Of a stretch of 64,000 nt of DNA, positions 38,336-52,844 are shown piece by piece (the stretch's first letter is position 1; every line of letters starts with the position of its first letter). A program made the translations under genes and the position numbers. Source of the DNA: Nemania diffusa (taxonomy: Eukaryota; Ascomycota; Sordariomycetes; Xylariales; Xylariaceae). Location: NCBI GenBank assembly GCA_038501195.1, contig JBBPUQ010000005.1:2914001-2978000 (forward strand), read 5' to 3'. The notes beneath the pieces are model-generated. The model had not been told where the DNA came from. It did not search any database and saw nothing but the letters and a program-made list of their open reading frames with translations.

Positions 38336-40499
38336 TTTAAAATTTACTTTTTTTATATATTAAAGTATTTATTTTAAAAAAAAAATTTTAAATTAAAAAT
38401 TAATTATATAATTTATTAACAATATTTTTAATATTTTTAAAATAATTATTTTTAAATAACTTTATATAAATTTTTATTTAATATTAATTAATTATATTAT
38501 TAAATTATTCGATTATTTAAACTATTTAAAATAAATATAAATAATATTAATAAAAAAGTATTATTTTATATATAACTATATTAATTTAAAACTTTATATT
38601 TATATTATATAAAAACTTAAAAAAAAATAAACTTTTTTTTTAATAAAACAATAAATTATAATTTATAATTATTATTAATAAATTTATATTAAATTAAATA
38701 TATATATTTTTTAATATTTATAATATTTTATAAATTTTTTATAATAATTTTTATTATTTTTATAATATATAAATAAAATAGTTTGAATAAAATATAAAAG
38801 TTAAAATATATAATAAATAATTTTTAATATATAAATATATTTTATTTTATTATAATAAAATAATTTTATTAAAATTAAAAAATTTGCTAATTTATTTAAT
38901 ATATTTTTAAATTTATTTAATTATATTAAATTTTAAAACTTTTGCTATTTTTTTAATAGTTTTAATATTTAGTTTTAATTATAACTTTAAATATTTACTT
39001 TTTTAATATTAACTTTAATATAATAATTTATTAAATTTAATATTATTATTATTTTTTTATTTAATATTTATTAAATATATTTTTTATTAATTTTAATATA
39101 TTATTATTAATAATATAAAATTTTTTTAATTATTTATTTATTATTTTAATAAAAATATATTTATTTTTTTATTAAAAATAAACTATTAAAACTAAAAATA
39201 TTTAATATTTTAAATTTATATTTTTTAAATTTAAAATATTTAAATTATAAAAATAGCAACTTTTATTTTTTTTAAAATTATAAATTTATTAAAAAATAAT
39301 AAAATATATTTTTTATTTGTTATAAAAATTATTAATATATTAAATCAAATAAAAAATTTAATTAAAACAATTATAAAAATATTTTAAAAAATAGTATAAT
39401 ATTAAAACAATATTAAAAACTTTTAAATATAAATGTTTTATTTATAAAATTTAACATTAAATAAAAAATTATAAAAAAATAAATATAATATTTTTAAATA
39501 ATAAATAAATAAATTTTATAATAAAATATATTATATTATTACAAAAAAAAAATATAAAATTAAAAATAAAAAAATAAAAATAATTAAATCGTTTATTTTA
39601 TTTAATATAACTAATTTATAGTTTTAATATTTAATTTAATTAAAATTATATAATTTTTTTAATATATTATAAAATTAAATAATATATTATAATTTAAATT
39701 ATTTTTTTGCTATAATATTATTTAATATTTAAATATATTATTAAATTATATTTAAAGCTACAAATTAATAAAATATTTAAAAAATTTTTAATATATAAAT
39801 AATTAATATTATTAGCTTTAATAATATTATTTATTATAAACTAATTAATAAAAAAATAACAACTATTTAAATAATAATTAATTTATATAATTTTTTAATA
39901 AATAAACTATTAATTTTAATATTTATTAAAAATATAAAATTTAATAAAACTATTAAATTATTTAAAATAAATAAATAAACTAATAAATAATTATTTTTAT
40001 TTATAAAAGCTGATTTTTTTAAATTAAAAAATAATAATATAATATTTAATATATATATAAAATTTATATTTATAAAATTTAATATATTTTAATTTATAAT
40101 TTAATATTTTTATAAAACTTTTATTTTATTTAATTTAAAAATAACTTTTAATAAAATATATTAATTAATAAAATATAATATTTTAAAACTTTTTATAAAT
40201 ATAATAATAAAAATTAAAAAAATAATATATATATATTATTATTAAATTTAACTAATATATAGTTTTAATATAAATTAATTAAAATATTAATTAAATATTA
40301 ATTATTTTATTAATAAAATAACAAATTATATATATAAATTAAATATATAAATAAAAAAAAAACTTAATATAAAAAAAAACTTTTTCAATATAAAAAAAAG
40401 CTTAAGTTTTTTTTAAAACAATTTTAATTTAATTAAAGTTTTTAAATATAAAACTTTATACTAAAAAAATAAAAATATTAAATAATAAATCTAGTTTTA

Positions 40500-40693
40500 A
40501 ATATTATTTAAAACTTAAAATAATTTTATAATAAAATAAACTTTTTATAATAAAATAGATTTTTTATAATAAAATAAACTTTTATAAAAAATTTTTATTT
40601 AAAACTTTTTATAAAAACAAACTTTTATAACAGATTCTTATAACATATTTTTAGAACTAAAACACTGCTAAAAATGGAAAATCAAGCTTCTAG
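40500..40693 (-). repeat. Right terminal inverted repeat with subterminal units
   Basis: Inverted relative to the left end over the outer 90 bp or so. Further inward, three to four 19-bp units of the form TCTATTTTATTATAAAAAG (on the reverse strand) stand in tandem between 40,530 and 40,590, comparable in place and wording to the 13-bp units at the left end. Confidence 0.6.
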
Positions 40694-40696
40694 GGA

Positions 40697-40888
40697 CGCA
40701 AGGAGGGGGACGTCTCGATCCAGCGCGCCACGAACCACATGTGGAAGAACATCACCGGCAACGGCACCCTGCCGGGACGCATGATGTGGGTTCTCCTCGA
40801 CTGCAAGGAGGTCGTCGTCGACGGCAAGAGGGTCGAGGGCGACCTCGGAGGTCTGCAGAAGGAGTACGCTGGCCGTGGTCACTACTGA
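40697..40888 (+). pseudogene. Small cupin-domain protein, copy 2, 3' part
   Basis: Starting four bases outside the right end of the A+T block, an open frame reads RKEGDVSIQRATNHMWKN, then GRMMWVLLDCKEVVVDGKRV and ends HY-TGA at 40886-40888. Aligned to copy 1 this is exactly the second half of the cupin barrel (GDVCINRCAMHRWRN, RMLFVMLDVEPVIVNGKAL). It begins where the left part stops, in a compatible frame and on the same strand. It has no start codon or promoter of its own and is the severed 3' end of the gene starting at 15612. Confidence 0.85.
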
Positions 40889-42384
40889 GGAACTCCAACG
40901 GCTCTAGGTAATTAACCATGTGGCGTTGCTTGGTAATTATCAAGTGTACGGCGACAAGAGTGCACTTGTGTTCCAGTCTCACGAGGAGTCATGTTACTTA
41001 GATTCGCAAGCTTAGTTGCGGAGGTTATGTAGTACTTATGGACGTGCCATCCTCACGATATAATGTTCGATAGCCTCCCACTCAATTGATATATACCTCT
41101 AGAAAATCTTTTCATAATTATTTAGCGTTGTTTCGCTACCGAAAGGCGTAAAGACTATGAAATGGATGTTGCCCAAATACGTTACAACTATTAGAGAATG
41201 ATAGCTTTATCTCGAGACTAGGGCGATCGTATGTTTATAAGGGGTAGTTAGTAGGCATAGATGTCAAGGATGTAAAGAAAGGGATATAGTTTTTTTAAAC
41301 ACGACAGCCAAGAATCATCAACATGCATTTCATTTTGCATAAAATTATACATGAATGCTTACCTAAACTGATGACTGGCTGAGCCGAGCCTAAACAAAAG
41401 CAGCGAAAGCGCTAAGCCCAATTTGTCGTGCCATAAGAAGTTGGTAGAACCTATCTCCATGTACCTTTGGCAATAAAGTTAGTAACTATCCACTGTATTC
41501 TGTATAGCGAGATACCAGCCTATCATATGTAGTCTAGGTAGGTGCTGTAGATTCCTGCACAGAGTTCTTAGTAGTTGTTTTAGGTCGTTATTTTGTCCAT
41601 TGAAATCCAATGTCACGGCTATCTAGCTGGTCTTCGTTTTATATATATATTATTGAGATTCAGTAGGTCCCTCTAGGTACCTACCTAGGAACAGCCAGGT
41701 ACCTATCTAATCTACAAGCCCACTGAAAGGTACCTACATACAACTAGGTAACCACCTACATATCTACATGGGCCGTACTGTATTAGGGAGTTTTGCGCCG
41801 CAGTAGGAGGTACCTAGTAAAACATTCTACTTCAGGAAAGCTCACATTGTAAATAGAAGAGCAGACGTTTCAGCAGCTGCCGTTAGTGATTTAGGTATTG
41901 AGAATCGGATGTCTGCTCTGCTCTGCTCTGCTCCTTGTTCTCTTTCTGATCTTCATTCTCCATTTCCTATTATTCACTTGTCCGCTCTCCAAAAAGTAGG
42001 TACCTACGCCGCCGACCGAGGCTTGCTGCGAACAATCCACGATACGTGATCCACGATCCACGCTCCACGATCTACGCTCCACGACTCCCCCGGAATCACA
42101 TATTCGACTCCCCCCGACCATCGCATCGCCGCATCATCTCCAGTTCTTCGGATCCTCAGCTCTCCGGCCCTCCAGCGTCTTTCTCCCCTCCCCCTTACCG
42201 ACAGTCCGTTTGACCTGACACGTCGCCCCCAAACCAAACCCATCCCCCGTCATTCCGCTCGCTCGCTTGTTCGCTCGCCTCCCTATCTCGCCATCACCCT
42301 CATTATTCCCCATTTCTACGCCTCGTTCTATTTTCGCCTGGTGGACCCCGAACGAGCCTTGATGGATCGCCGATCGATCATAAG
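40889..42384. other. Intergenic stretch; NEM1 upstream region
   Basis: No gene recognised. It contains many ACCTAC/GTAGGT words (41,520-41,810), a CTCTG pentamer run at about 41,915-41,935 and a short (T)CCACGAT/TCCACGCT array at 42,045-42,085, probably in the long 5' leader of the phosphatase gene. Confidence 0.5.
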
Positions 42385-44072
42385 ATGAACTCCCTGAACA
42401 TCATATCCGCGCGAGTTTCTCCTACATCGAGCCCGGCCCCCTCCCGAACCAATTCCCTTAGCCATATCGGGCTGGCTGTCGCTCCTCCCGGCGGCAGCGA
42501 AGGCGTCGTTTCTCCGGACGAAACCGCGACCAGAGATAAGGTCGCGACGGCGAACGAGCTGGGCGACCATACATTCGAGAACATCGCTGGCAGCACCCTC
42601 GCCGAGCACCCCGACGAGACGTCGCCCTTGTTAGCAAAGACGGAATCGAGAGAGAAGGGAACCCGGGGCAGTGTGTGGCACGTCTACCCTGCGCGCATAG
42701 CAAACGGGTTCATCAACTCGATACGATGGGTTTTGTCCACTATTGCTGCTCCTGGCGTATATCTAATTGCCTGTTTATATGACGCCAATGGGAACTTCGC
42801 TCCGCTGCATCAACTCAAGAATCTGTTCGGTATCTATGGTGGGAGCGCGCACAAGCTTGCTGCCGATTACCAGGGGGGCGACGCCTGGAATGAGAAGGAG
42901 ACGACGCCGAGACGCGGCAGCCAGAGCGCAAGAAGCCAACGTGCGCTCGGTGCGCCGCAGCGTGTAATCTCGTCAGGGTCATCGTCTTCGGGGATTTCCT
43001 CCGAGTCGGAATCCGACGTGAGCGGTTGGGCCGAAGGTAGCCGTCGCCATGCCAGGTCGAAGTCACTCCAGCCAGCCGAAGAGATTACGCCGTCCAGGCG
43101 ATCGATTCGGATCAAGCTTCACAACGACGATACTATGCGCCATAGGAAACACCGAAAGGCCCAGTCGACGAACACCACCAACGCGCCCGGACGAGGCAAC
43201 GATGCGGCAGACGAACTCTCCGCTCACCTCAAGTCTCCCACTTCCCCCCACGGCGCCCTGACAAAGTACCCCAAGACCCCCGCGCCGCCTCGGCCTCTGA
43301 TACCAAGGCGACAACCTTCCTATGTCCCCTTCGAACCGCAAGACCCCAAGCAACTCAAGACTTTAATACTGGACCTCGACGAAACGCTGATACACAGCAT
43401 GTCCAAGGGTGGCCGGATGGGCTCGGGGCACATGGTCGAGGTGCGCCTGAACACGGCTTACACGGGGACCGGTGGCCAGCAGATGCTGGGGCCTCAGCAT
43501 CCCATCCTATACTATGTACATAAGCGACCACATTGCGATGAATTCCTACGAAAGGTAAGACGTCTTCAAGCAAGCGCGCGCCTTCGGCGTTGGCGCAACC
43601 ATGGGTTGGTTCATGGCTGACTCTGGTGGCAAAGGTTTGCAAATGGTTCAACTTGGTTGTCTTCACGGCATCTGTGCAGGAGTATGCCGACCCCGTCATC
43701 GACTGGCTGGAATCGGAAAGGAAGTTTTTCTCGGGGCGGTACTACAGACAGCATTGCACGTTTAGGCACGGGGCGTTCATCAAGGATCTCAGCTCGATAG
43801 AGCCAGACCTGAGTAAGGTCATGATTCTAGACAACAGTCCCTTAAGCTACATGTTCCACCAAGGTATGACGGCCCGCTTCCGCCAATGCGCTCGCCGCAC
43901 CACGTACTGATGGACCACAGACAACGCCATTCCCATTCAGGGATGGATCAGTGACCCGACAGACAATGACTTGCTGCACTTGGTACCATTTCTAGAAGGA
44001 CTGCAGTACGTGTCCGACGTGAGGGCGCTATTAGCACTGAGAGGAGGTGAAGACGGACAGCATGTGATATGA
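42385..44072 (+). CDS. NEM1: Nem1-type HAD phosphatase, catalytic subunit of Nem1-Spo7
   Basis: Three exons (42385-43554, 43635-43863, 43921-44072; introns 80 and 57 nt) give 516 aa. The N-terminal part is low-complexity with one hydrophobic segment (residues about 106-132), the ER/nuclear-envelope anchor. A disordered Ser/Arg-rich linker leads to an FCP1-like HAD domain with the nucleophile motif DLDET at 330-334 (TLILDLDETLIHS), then VVFTASVQEYADPV, RHGAFIKDLS and MILDNSPLSY. The C-terminus keeps GWISDPTDNDLLHLVPFLEG. The Nem1-Spo7 complex dephosphorylates the phosphatidate phosphatase Pah1/Smp2 and so controls lipid synthesis and nuclear membrane growth. All catalytic motifs are present and the length fits filamentous-fungal Nem1. 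FCP1/Psr phosphatases share the fold but lack this order of anchor, linker and tail. Confidence 0.9.
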
Positions 44073-45326
44073 AGCTGTGGGCACGAAGGCAAATACTAGA
44101 TATCGTATTTTTTAATAATGATCCCGAGGTATCGATTGACGCAGTCCACGTTGTATGATTCACGGGGACATGCCATGTCTACTATGCTTTATTGTATGAG
44201 TAGGTATTGTGGTTTTGTCAGTGTACCTAAGTAAGAGAGAGGGTGTAGGACTACGACGCATTTCAACACAGTGAAGGGAGCAGAGACTGATGCCGGGGTA
44301 ATTAATGATCATCTCGTGGACCTCCAAATACACCACAGAAGCCCCGGTTTGTATGTGCATGGGGGCCATGGCATAGTTTATAAGAGACAATATCAAATGT
44401 GACAGCAGAATATTGTCACTTAAGCCACATCAACTTGCTTAGGTAAGCTGGGTAGGTCTCTATGCGTAAGTCTAGAGCCTATCTAGAGTCTAGACTCTAC
44501 GTAGTATACAGTCTAGACTCTACTACATATGTAGGTCTCTAAGTCACATATGTAGATATCACCGGATTCATTCTCCCATTCTCCATGGAATGCAAGCCAC
44601 AAGTAGCCGCAGCCAATAATCTTAGTACAGCACTTTGCACAACCCGATTGAAAGCGAATTTTACTTACGTACTTACTATGTAAGTACCTACATACTTATA
44701 TACATACATGGACATACATGCATGGTAGGTACCGAGCTTTCCCCCCGCTAGATCCCCAAGTCTCTTACGTCATGACAGACCCCAAGCTCTTCGCTTTCAT
44801 AGCAAATAACCATGATCACGATTCACGCTCTTCGGGCTCTATATAATGATGTAAGAATTGGAGTGCCGGTAAATGGTACGGGCAGCGGCCATGGTGCTCC
44901 GGTATTGAATGAGGTCACGCTACCTCAGCACTGTCCCGTCCATACAGTTGAGCAATTGTCCTGCTACAGTGCTGTAGTATCTATGTAGTCTGTCTGTCTA
45001 CCTCCTACTTTACTTATACGTGAAACCTATAGCTTCAAGGCAAACCCTGCTCCCCCCTCCTCCGCCTCTTTTCTTCCGGATTATCTCATTGTTCCTGTCT
45101 CAGTCAAGCTCGACCTATTGTCGTCATCGTCTTCAGTTTCTTCTTCACTACGCTGCTAGTAGCTCCTATAAATCTACATTCGCTCCCTGGAAGTAAACTT
45201 AAACTGTATCATCTACAAAGACAAAGCAGCCCCGGCCATCAGCATAACCATCGCCATCGCTATCGAAACCAAACCTTTATAACCACCATCAGCCACCCCT
45301 ACCTATCACATACCACATTTACCATC
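44073..45326. other. Intergenic stretch
   Basis: Holds short palindromes built on AGTCTAGACTCTAC near 44,460-44,530 and (A)CATACAT microsatellite at 44,690-44,725. Pyrimidine-rich sequence at 45,040-45,110 probably belongs to the promoter of the next gene. No coding sequence recognised. Confidence 0.5.
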
Positions 45327-46089
45327 ATGTCTCTCCACTGTACGTTTCCTACCTACAAAAGGAAGGCCTGGATACTTTGGCAATGGAGCACAAACAAATA
45401 ACTGACACTATAAACTAGACCTCCCTCCCGTCAAGCCTTCGGCCATCGCCCTCGGTACCGTTTTCAACCACGGAGTTGAGCTAGCTGGTATGTTCGGTTG
45501 AGGATTTCGCCTCCCCTTGCAAAACGCGCGAGAATGATATTTCCCCCAACACTACTGACACGTCCCACATAAAATTAGTCCTCTCTCCCCTCTTCGGCCA
45601 GACCTACCAGCGTGCCAAGATCGCCAACACGAAGGAGGAGTTCATCCGTTCAAAAGAGGCTTCTGGCGCCGCCGTCGCTTGGGGCACATCGCTCGTCGGG
45701 TCCGCGTTGCAGGCCTACGGTGTTGGCGCTCTCATCAATGCCACCGGCACCCTGAGCTACAAGGGCGCCGCCTACCTGGGCTCCCTGCTCTTCCTTGCTA
45801 CTTCGGCTCCTACCGTAAGTTTCGTACACCCCTGAACCTACCTCAGACCATGTCCATCTCCGTTGTTGCCGTCCTGCCACTTCGGCGGCTATGCAGTGGC
45901 GATGGGCGATCTTGTCCTACGTCAGCCTAAAGCTAACGCCAAATGTTCCACCAGTACCTCAACCAGCTCCTGACTGAGAAGCGCACTGCCGATACAGTTG
46001 CTGTCAGCGCCCTGGCCAAGGTGGTCGAGACACTGGGATTGTCCATTTTCCTCACTTGGTGGGGCACCCGTACCAATCCATTCGAGTAA
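45327..46089 (+). CDS. Small four-helix membrane protein, DUF1761-like
   Basis: Four exons (45327-45339, 45419-45487, 45579-45814, 45955-46089) give 150 aa; the first exon codes only four residues plus one base. Hydrophobic stretches: AIALGTVFNHGVELAVLSPL near the N-terminus, AAVAWGTSLVGSALQAYGVG, AAYLGSLLFLATSAPTYLNQ, and a last helix ending LGLSIFLTWWG. The arrangement and the APTYLNQLLTEKR turn resemble the DUF1761 family of small membrane proteins of unknown function. The family call is by pattern memory and not certain. The gene is compact and clean, with no sign of decay. Confidence 0.65.
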
Positions 46090-46701
46090 AAGAGAACCTA
46101 GTGTCAGTCTACTATGACGATATAATGGGAGCCTAAGCCTCGCATTGGACTGTGCTATTAGCTTTCCTCAAACGTGTTTATCATGGAAAATATGGTCGGA
46201 TAAGGGTCGCCCACGCAGGAATCGGTGTATAGTTAGTTACACTGCTTACAAGTTAGCTGTATAATATGGATCGATCGCACAAATGCCACAACTACTGTGC
46301 GCTCTGGATTCGTGGTGATTTTTTGAATGGTATATATTTTCATGTCTTATCCCGGAAACGACCCCCTGAACGCCAATGGCCACGAACGTGTGGCCAATAT
46401 CGAAGAAGTGCCTATAGGTACACTCGTGAGACCTCCATTAGAGTTGTGACCAAGCTGCGATTCACTCCACGTTGAATCGAGTATGTAGATAAGAGTGTCG
46501 CTGGCCGGTACAACCCAACAAATTATGGCATGGCCAAAATCCAGGTATCCTTGACCAGTTCCGCTTCTTGAAAAGAGGCCACATAACTACTCATGTAGCT
46601 CTTTACAATGGTCAACCACATCTCCGCAATACAACGGATGCATTCAGATCGTTCTCGTTCTTCTCCCCCTCTCCAGCATGCCTTCTTGTCTTTTAATTTC
46701 T
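46090..46701. other. Convergent intergenic stretch
   Basis: Shared 3' region of the membrane-protein gene and NHP2. Nothing recognised. Confidence 0.5.
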
Positions 46702-47526
46702 TCATACGATGAACTTCATCTGGGCCTTAGCCTCCTTCTCGACGAGCTTGACGAGGTCCTTGTAGACCTCGGCGAAGTCCTCCTCGCCGGCCTCCTCGTC
46801 AATCTTTTCGCCCTTCTTGGCGCCGCCCACGCGCTTCTCGGTGACCATGACGACGCTCGTGGGCCGCTTGGTGCTGCCGGCCGCGCCGAGCTCGGCGCGC
46901 GACGCGACAAAGATGTAAGGGACGTTGACGTCCTCGCAGAGCACGGGGATGTGGCTGATGACGTCCATGGGGCTGATGTCACCCGCGAGCACGACGACGC
47001 CCGGGAACGCCGTATTGCCCGGACCCGCGGCGGGCGACTTTCGGAGCGACTTCACGACTTCCTTGACGCCGCGCTTGAGCGTCTTGTTCTTCGCCGCTGT
47101 GGATCAGGGGAATCAGCATGTTACTAATGAAGCAAGCCATTTAAAGACTTGTTGGGCACGAGACTGGGTTCGGACTCGAAGATTTGAACGCAAAAAGGGC
47201 AAGAAAAGAAGGGAAATGTCCATACCTTTCCGCACGCTCTTCATAACCTTCTTCGTGGCCTTCTCATCGGCCAATGGTCTCGCGAACGGTACTAACGCGC
47301 CGACAACGGGGGCTGCGGTGGTCTTTGTGGTCTTCTCCTCGGCGGCGACGGATACAGGAGCATCGCTGGCCGGCTCTTGGTCTTCGAGGGCGGCGGTCAC
47401 GGCGCTCTTGAGCTTCTCCTTTTTCTCCTTCTTATCCTTCTTGTCCTTCTTCACCTTGCCAACGCCGTCCGCATCGCTGCGCTTCTTATCCTTCTTCTCC
47501 TTCTTCTCCGGCTTCGTGGCCCCCAT
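46702..47526 (-). CDS. NHP2: H/ACA snoRNP core protein Nhp2
   Basis: Two exons (47526-47226 and 47096-46702; 129-nt intron) give 231 aa. The first 60 or so residues are lysine-rich (KKDKKDKKEKKEKLK), an extension usual in filamentous fungi. From about residue 95 comes an L7Ae/L30e domain: KRGVKEVVKSLRK, then FPGVVVLAGDISPMDVISHI, VLCEDVNVPYIFVASRAELG and TSVVMVTEKRVG. Nhp2 binds box H/ACA guide RNAs with Cbf5, Nop10 and Gar1 and serves in rRNA pseudouridylation in the nucleolus. Snu13 and ribosomal L7Ae/L8 paralogues are distinguished by the IP-LCEDxNVPY-F signature and the basic N-terminus. Confidence 0.9.
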
Positions 47527-49951
47527 TATCGCTGCGTTGCGGCGTTGCCTTTCTTCTTCTTTTCTTTATCGTTGTCGATTCGCTAACTGGGCTAGGGGAT
47601 CGTTCGTAGTTGGGAATTAATTAAGCAATCACTCGATAAAACGAGACTCTACGCTTCTTCGTTGTGCTGGGGAGAAAATGCGCAATTCCGATGTAATGGC
47701 GGGAGTTGTCAAGAGTCAAAAGGCTTTTTTTACCCAAGTCCCCTACTAATTGAACCAACTCGACTTCACAGAATTTCCAGACCTCGAAATTTTTCTTTGC
47801 TCTGTGCCAAATGCACTGTTAGCTTGCAGCGAGCTAGGTATCTCAATTGAGCCAATCAGAAGCTACACCGGAATGGGGTATTTCCGCTTTGCGGAAAGTC
47901 TAGGCTGCTAAGTGCCCCACAAGTAGGTGAATAACAGAGGCACAGATATATGTACCTAAGGGAAGCTTTGCATCTTTTATACCACCTATGATATACTACA
48001 TAGGCAGATAAAAAGGCACATAAATACAAGCAAACCACCCAAAAAAACGCCAATGTCTAGACCACATGTTCACTTAGATAATTCAACGTTCTAGATATTA
48101 ACATATTAGAGGGATAACTAGCATGGCAACTTTCTCCTTTTATTCTTACATCCCGGAGGTCTAATAGACTCGACATTGTTGGGCTCACCGAGCTCCAATG
48201 GATGAGAAACACTTACTATGATTGATACTCATACACTTTTCAAATGCGTAGGTCTATCGGTTTATAGTTAGGTTGAAACATTCGAGAATTGTGATTGATC
48301 TAACGAGGTATAGTCGTCAATCATCATACCCTTTCTATAAAAGTCTATACCGTACAGTGCACGTGTCTCGTATCAGGTGAACTTGAGCATAACTTATTAT
48401 AAGAAGTTGTCTCTACCTACAAGTCGGTTGGTCCTGTCACACAGCCATCCCTAGATTAATCACTACCTAGGTAAACTAGGCGGTCTTCTCAATGGCACTC
48501 TCAGCTCATCGACCACGGTAAGTAGGGTCTCCCTGCATGGTTGCAGGACAATATTGACGATGCAGTGTACCAGAATTATCCTATGATCAACCGAACTGGT
48601 TGACGGGAGAAAGATTCCCCAATATTCTAGCCATTTTGTTAGAGTGTATCCTGTACATGCCTCCCTCCGCCACCGGTAGCATCTTTAGAGACTAAAAAGT
48701 TTAAAAACGTACAACACCAAGGATTCGCTGGTCGTCACCGACCCAACTACTAATTTGGCACTTACCAACTTATCTAAGGGAGAGCGGACGGGATCCCGAG
48801 TTCTTCGGTAGTTATGGTCGTACGTGATAGAGCGAGGTGCTGCAAAGACCTAAGTACGACAGAATACCAAGACCAAGCGGCCGAACCCAAGGTTAGGGAG
48901 TATACAACCAACACGTGTAATAATAACAAAGAAAACACACGTCGATACAAAAGCGTACATAAAAAAAACAATTACTAAAGTCTTCGATTTTATTGCAGAA
49001 AGGTCGTGGTCAGAGGAAATAGGTGGCCAACATGTTGGGTGTTTAGGAATGACGCTAGACAACCATCAATGTCCAAATACTCTCCTTAGAAACGTAGGGC
49101 TTGCAATGAGGTGCCTAGGAGAAATCGAATAATTGGTTTTCTTGCATAACAGGAAGGCGATGGCAAATGTTGCAAAAATAATATGTAATATGAGTGGTAA
49201 TAATCGTATCGACCCCTGAACCGTACATAGAAGAACGACATACATTCAGCCACGCATTGAACTACACTTATAAGTTATCGTCCTTCTTATGACTATGCAT
49301 CCTTAATAGACCTATGCGCTGTCTATTGACGGGGTTTCATCATACAACCATTATATTAACTACTTCTATGACGAATCTACGACTTGAACTCTCCTACTAC
49401 TACCTTAATTCTCAACTGTAACCCTGTGTGTTTAGTTCTGCGTTAATAGGTAGGTTTAAAAAAGCAATCGCAATCTCCCTGGAATTAAATCTAGTATTAA
49501 AACAAATCACACATCCAGTCAGATTCACCCATTAAGATTCACACGGCACAATAGTGGTTTCGCGAAAAGGCATGTGTTGTCCTTATAGTCTCTCCTCATT
49601 ACGCGCCTAACCAATCCATTAGGCATACGACATATCCTATATATAATTCCCCAATTCCAACTCGGGACAGTAGGGACCAAACGAACGAGTATGCTGTAAG
49701 CCATATCAAATCGCGACGACGCTTGAATGTAAATCTTGCCAAGCCGTTTCACGGACTCCCATCCTCTAACCACCAAACAGCGGGTGGCGAGGATGGGAGA
49801 AACCAAACACGCAAGCTTGCAGACGACGAGTCTTCTCTAAAAAGGAGTGCAGCCACGAGAACCAGATCATTCACCTATATACAGTAACAAGGGACCAATA
49901 GCGAAGTCGCTTATCCTCAGCTATTACAGGGGAGGATATCAATACAGCCTT
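47527..49951. other. Long intergenic stretch (2.4 kb)
   Basis: Includes the NHP2 promoter and the 3' side of the HECT ligase gene. Several open frames of 60-95 codons exist (e.g. 48774-48971 and 49525-49806, minus) but none has domain-like features or splice partners. No repeat structure noted. Confidence 0.45.

Positions 49952-52844
<2,893 letters not shown>

Larger units (their letters stand above)
16188..40693. mobile_element. 24.5-kb A+T-rich insertion bounded by terminal inverted repeats
   Basis: The left edge CT(G/A)GA(G/A)GCTTGATTTTCC reappears inverted at the right edge, and the inverted match continues inward for about 90 bp (CATTTTTRGC, then CTCTAAA/TTCTAAA, ATGTT, TCTGTTRTAAAA). 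Differences between the arms are largely G/A or C/T, as RIP would produce. The interior is extremely A+T-rich with no open frame longer than about 60 codons on either strand from 16,350 to 40,680. G+C returns abruptly within a few dozen bases of each edge. It splits one cupin gene whose two halves lie directly outside. It contains a gypsy element and several tandem arrays, so it is either one giant DNA transposon or a smaller TIR element enlarged by nested insertions. No transposase is readable. No clean target-site duplication: ATGCGC on the left and GACGC on the right are the only shared bases. Confidence 0.75.

Noticed and set aside
16350..40650. The A+T block as a mitochondrial DNA insertion
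   Set aside because: No tRNA, rRNA or long open frames, and it contains LTRs and RIP-type gypsy relics; base composition alone is not evidence.
16350..40650. The A+T block as a centromere core
   Set aside because: It is short, has defined inverted ends and sits inside a gene whose halves flank it; nothing in the sequence requires centromere function, though a chromatin test could still show it.
16188..40693. The block as a Starship element
   Set aside because: No readable captain (DUF3435 tyrosine recombinase) at either end and no cargo genes; inverted ends of this length are not typical.
46925..47620. 231-codon plus-strand open frame opposite NHP2
   Set aside because: Antisense shadow of the lysine-rich NHP2 exon, reading as Phe/Leu/Ser runs.
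48774..49062. Hydrophobic open frames in the 47.5-50 kb spacer
   Set aside because: Overlapping frames without conserved motifs or consistent splicing; A+T-rich sequence readily gives hydrophobic reading frames.
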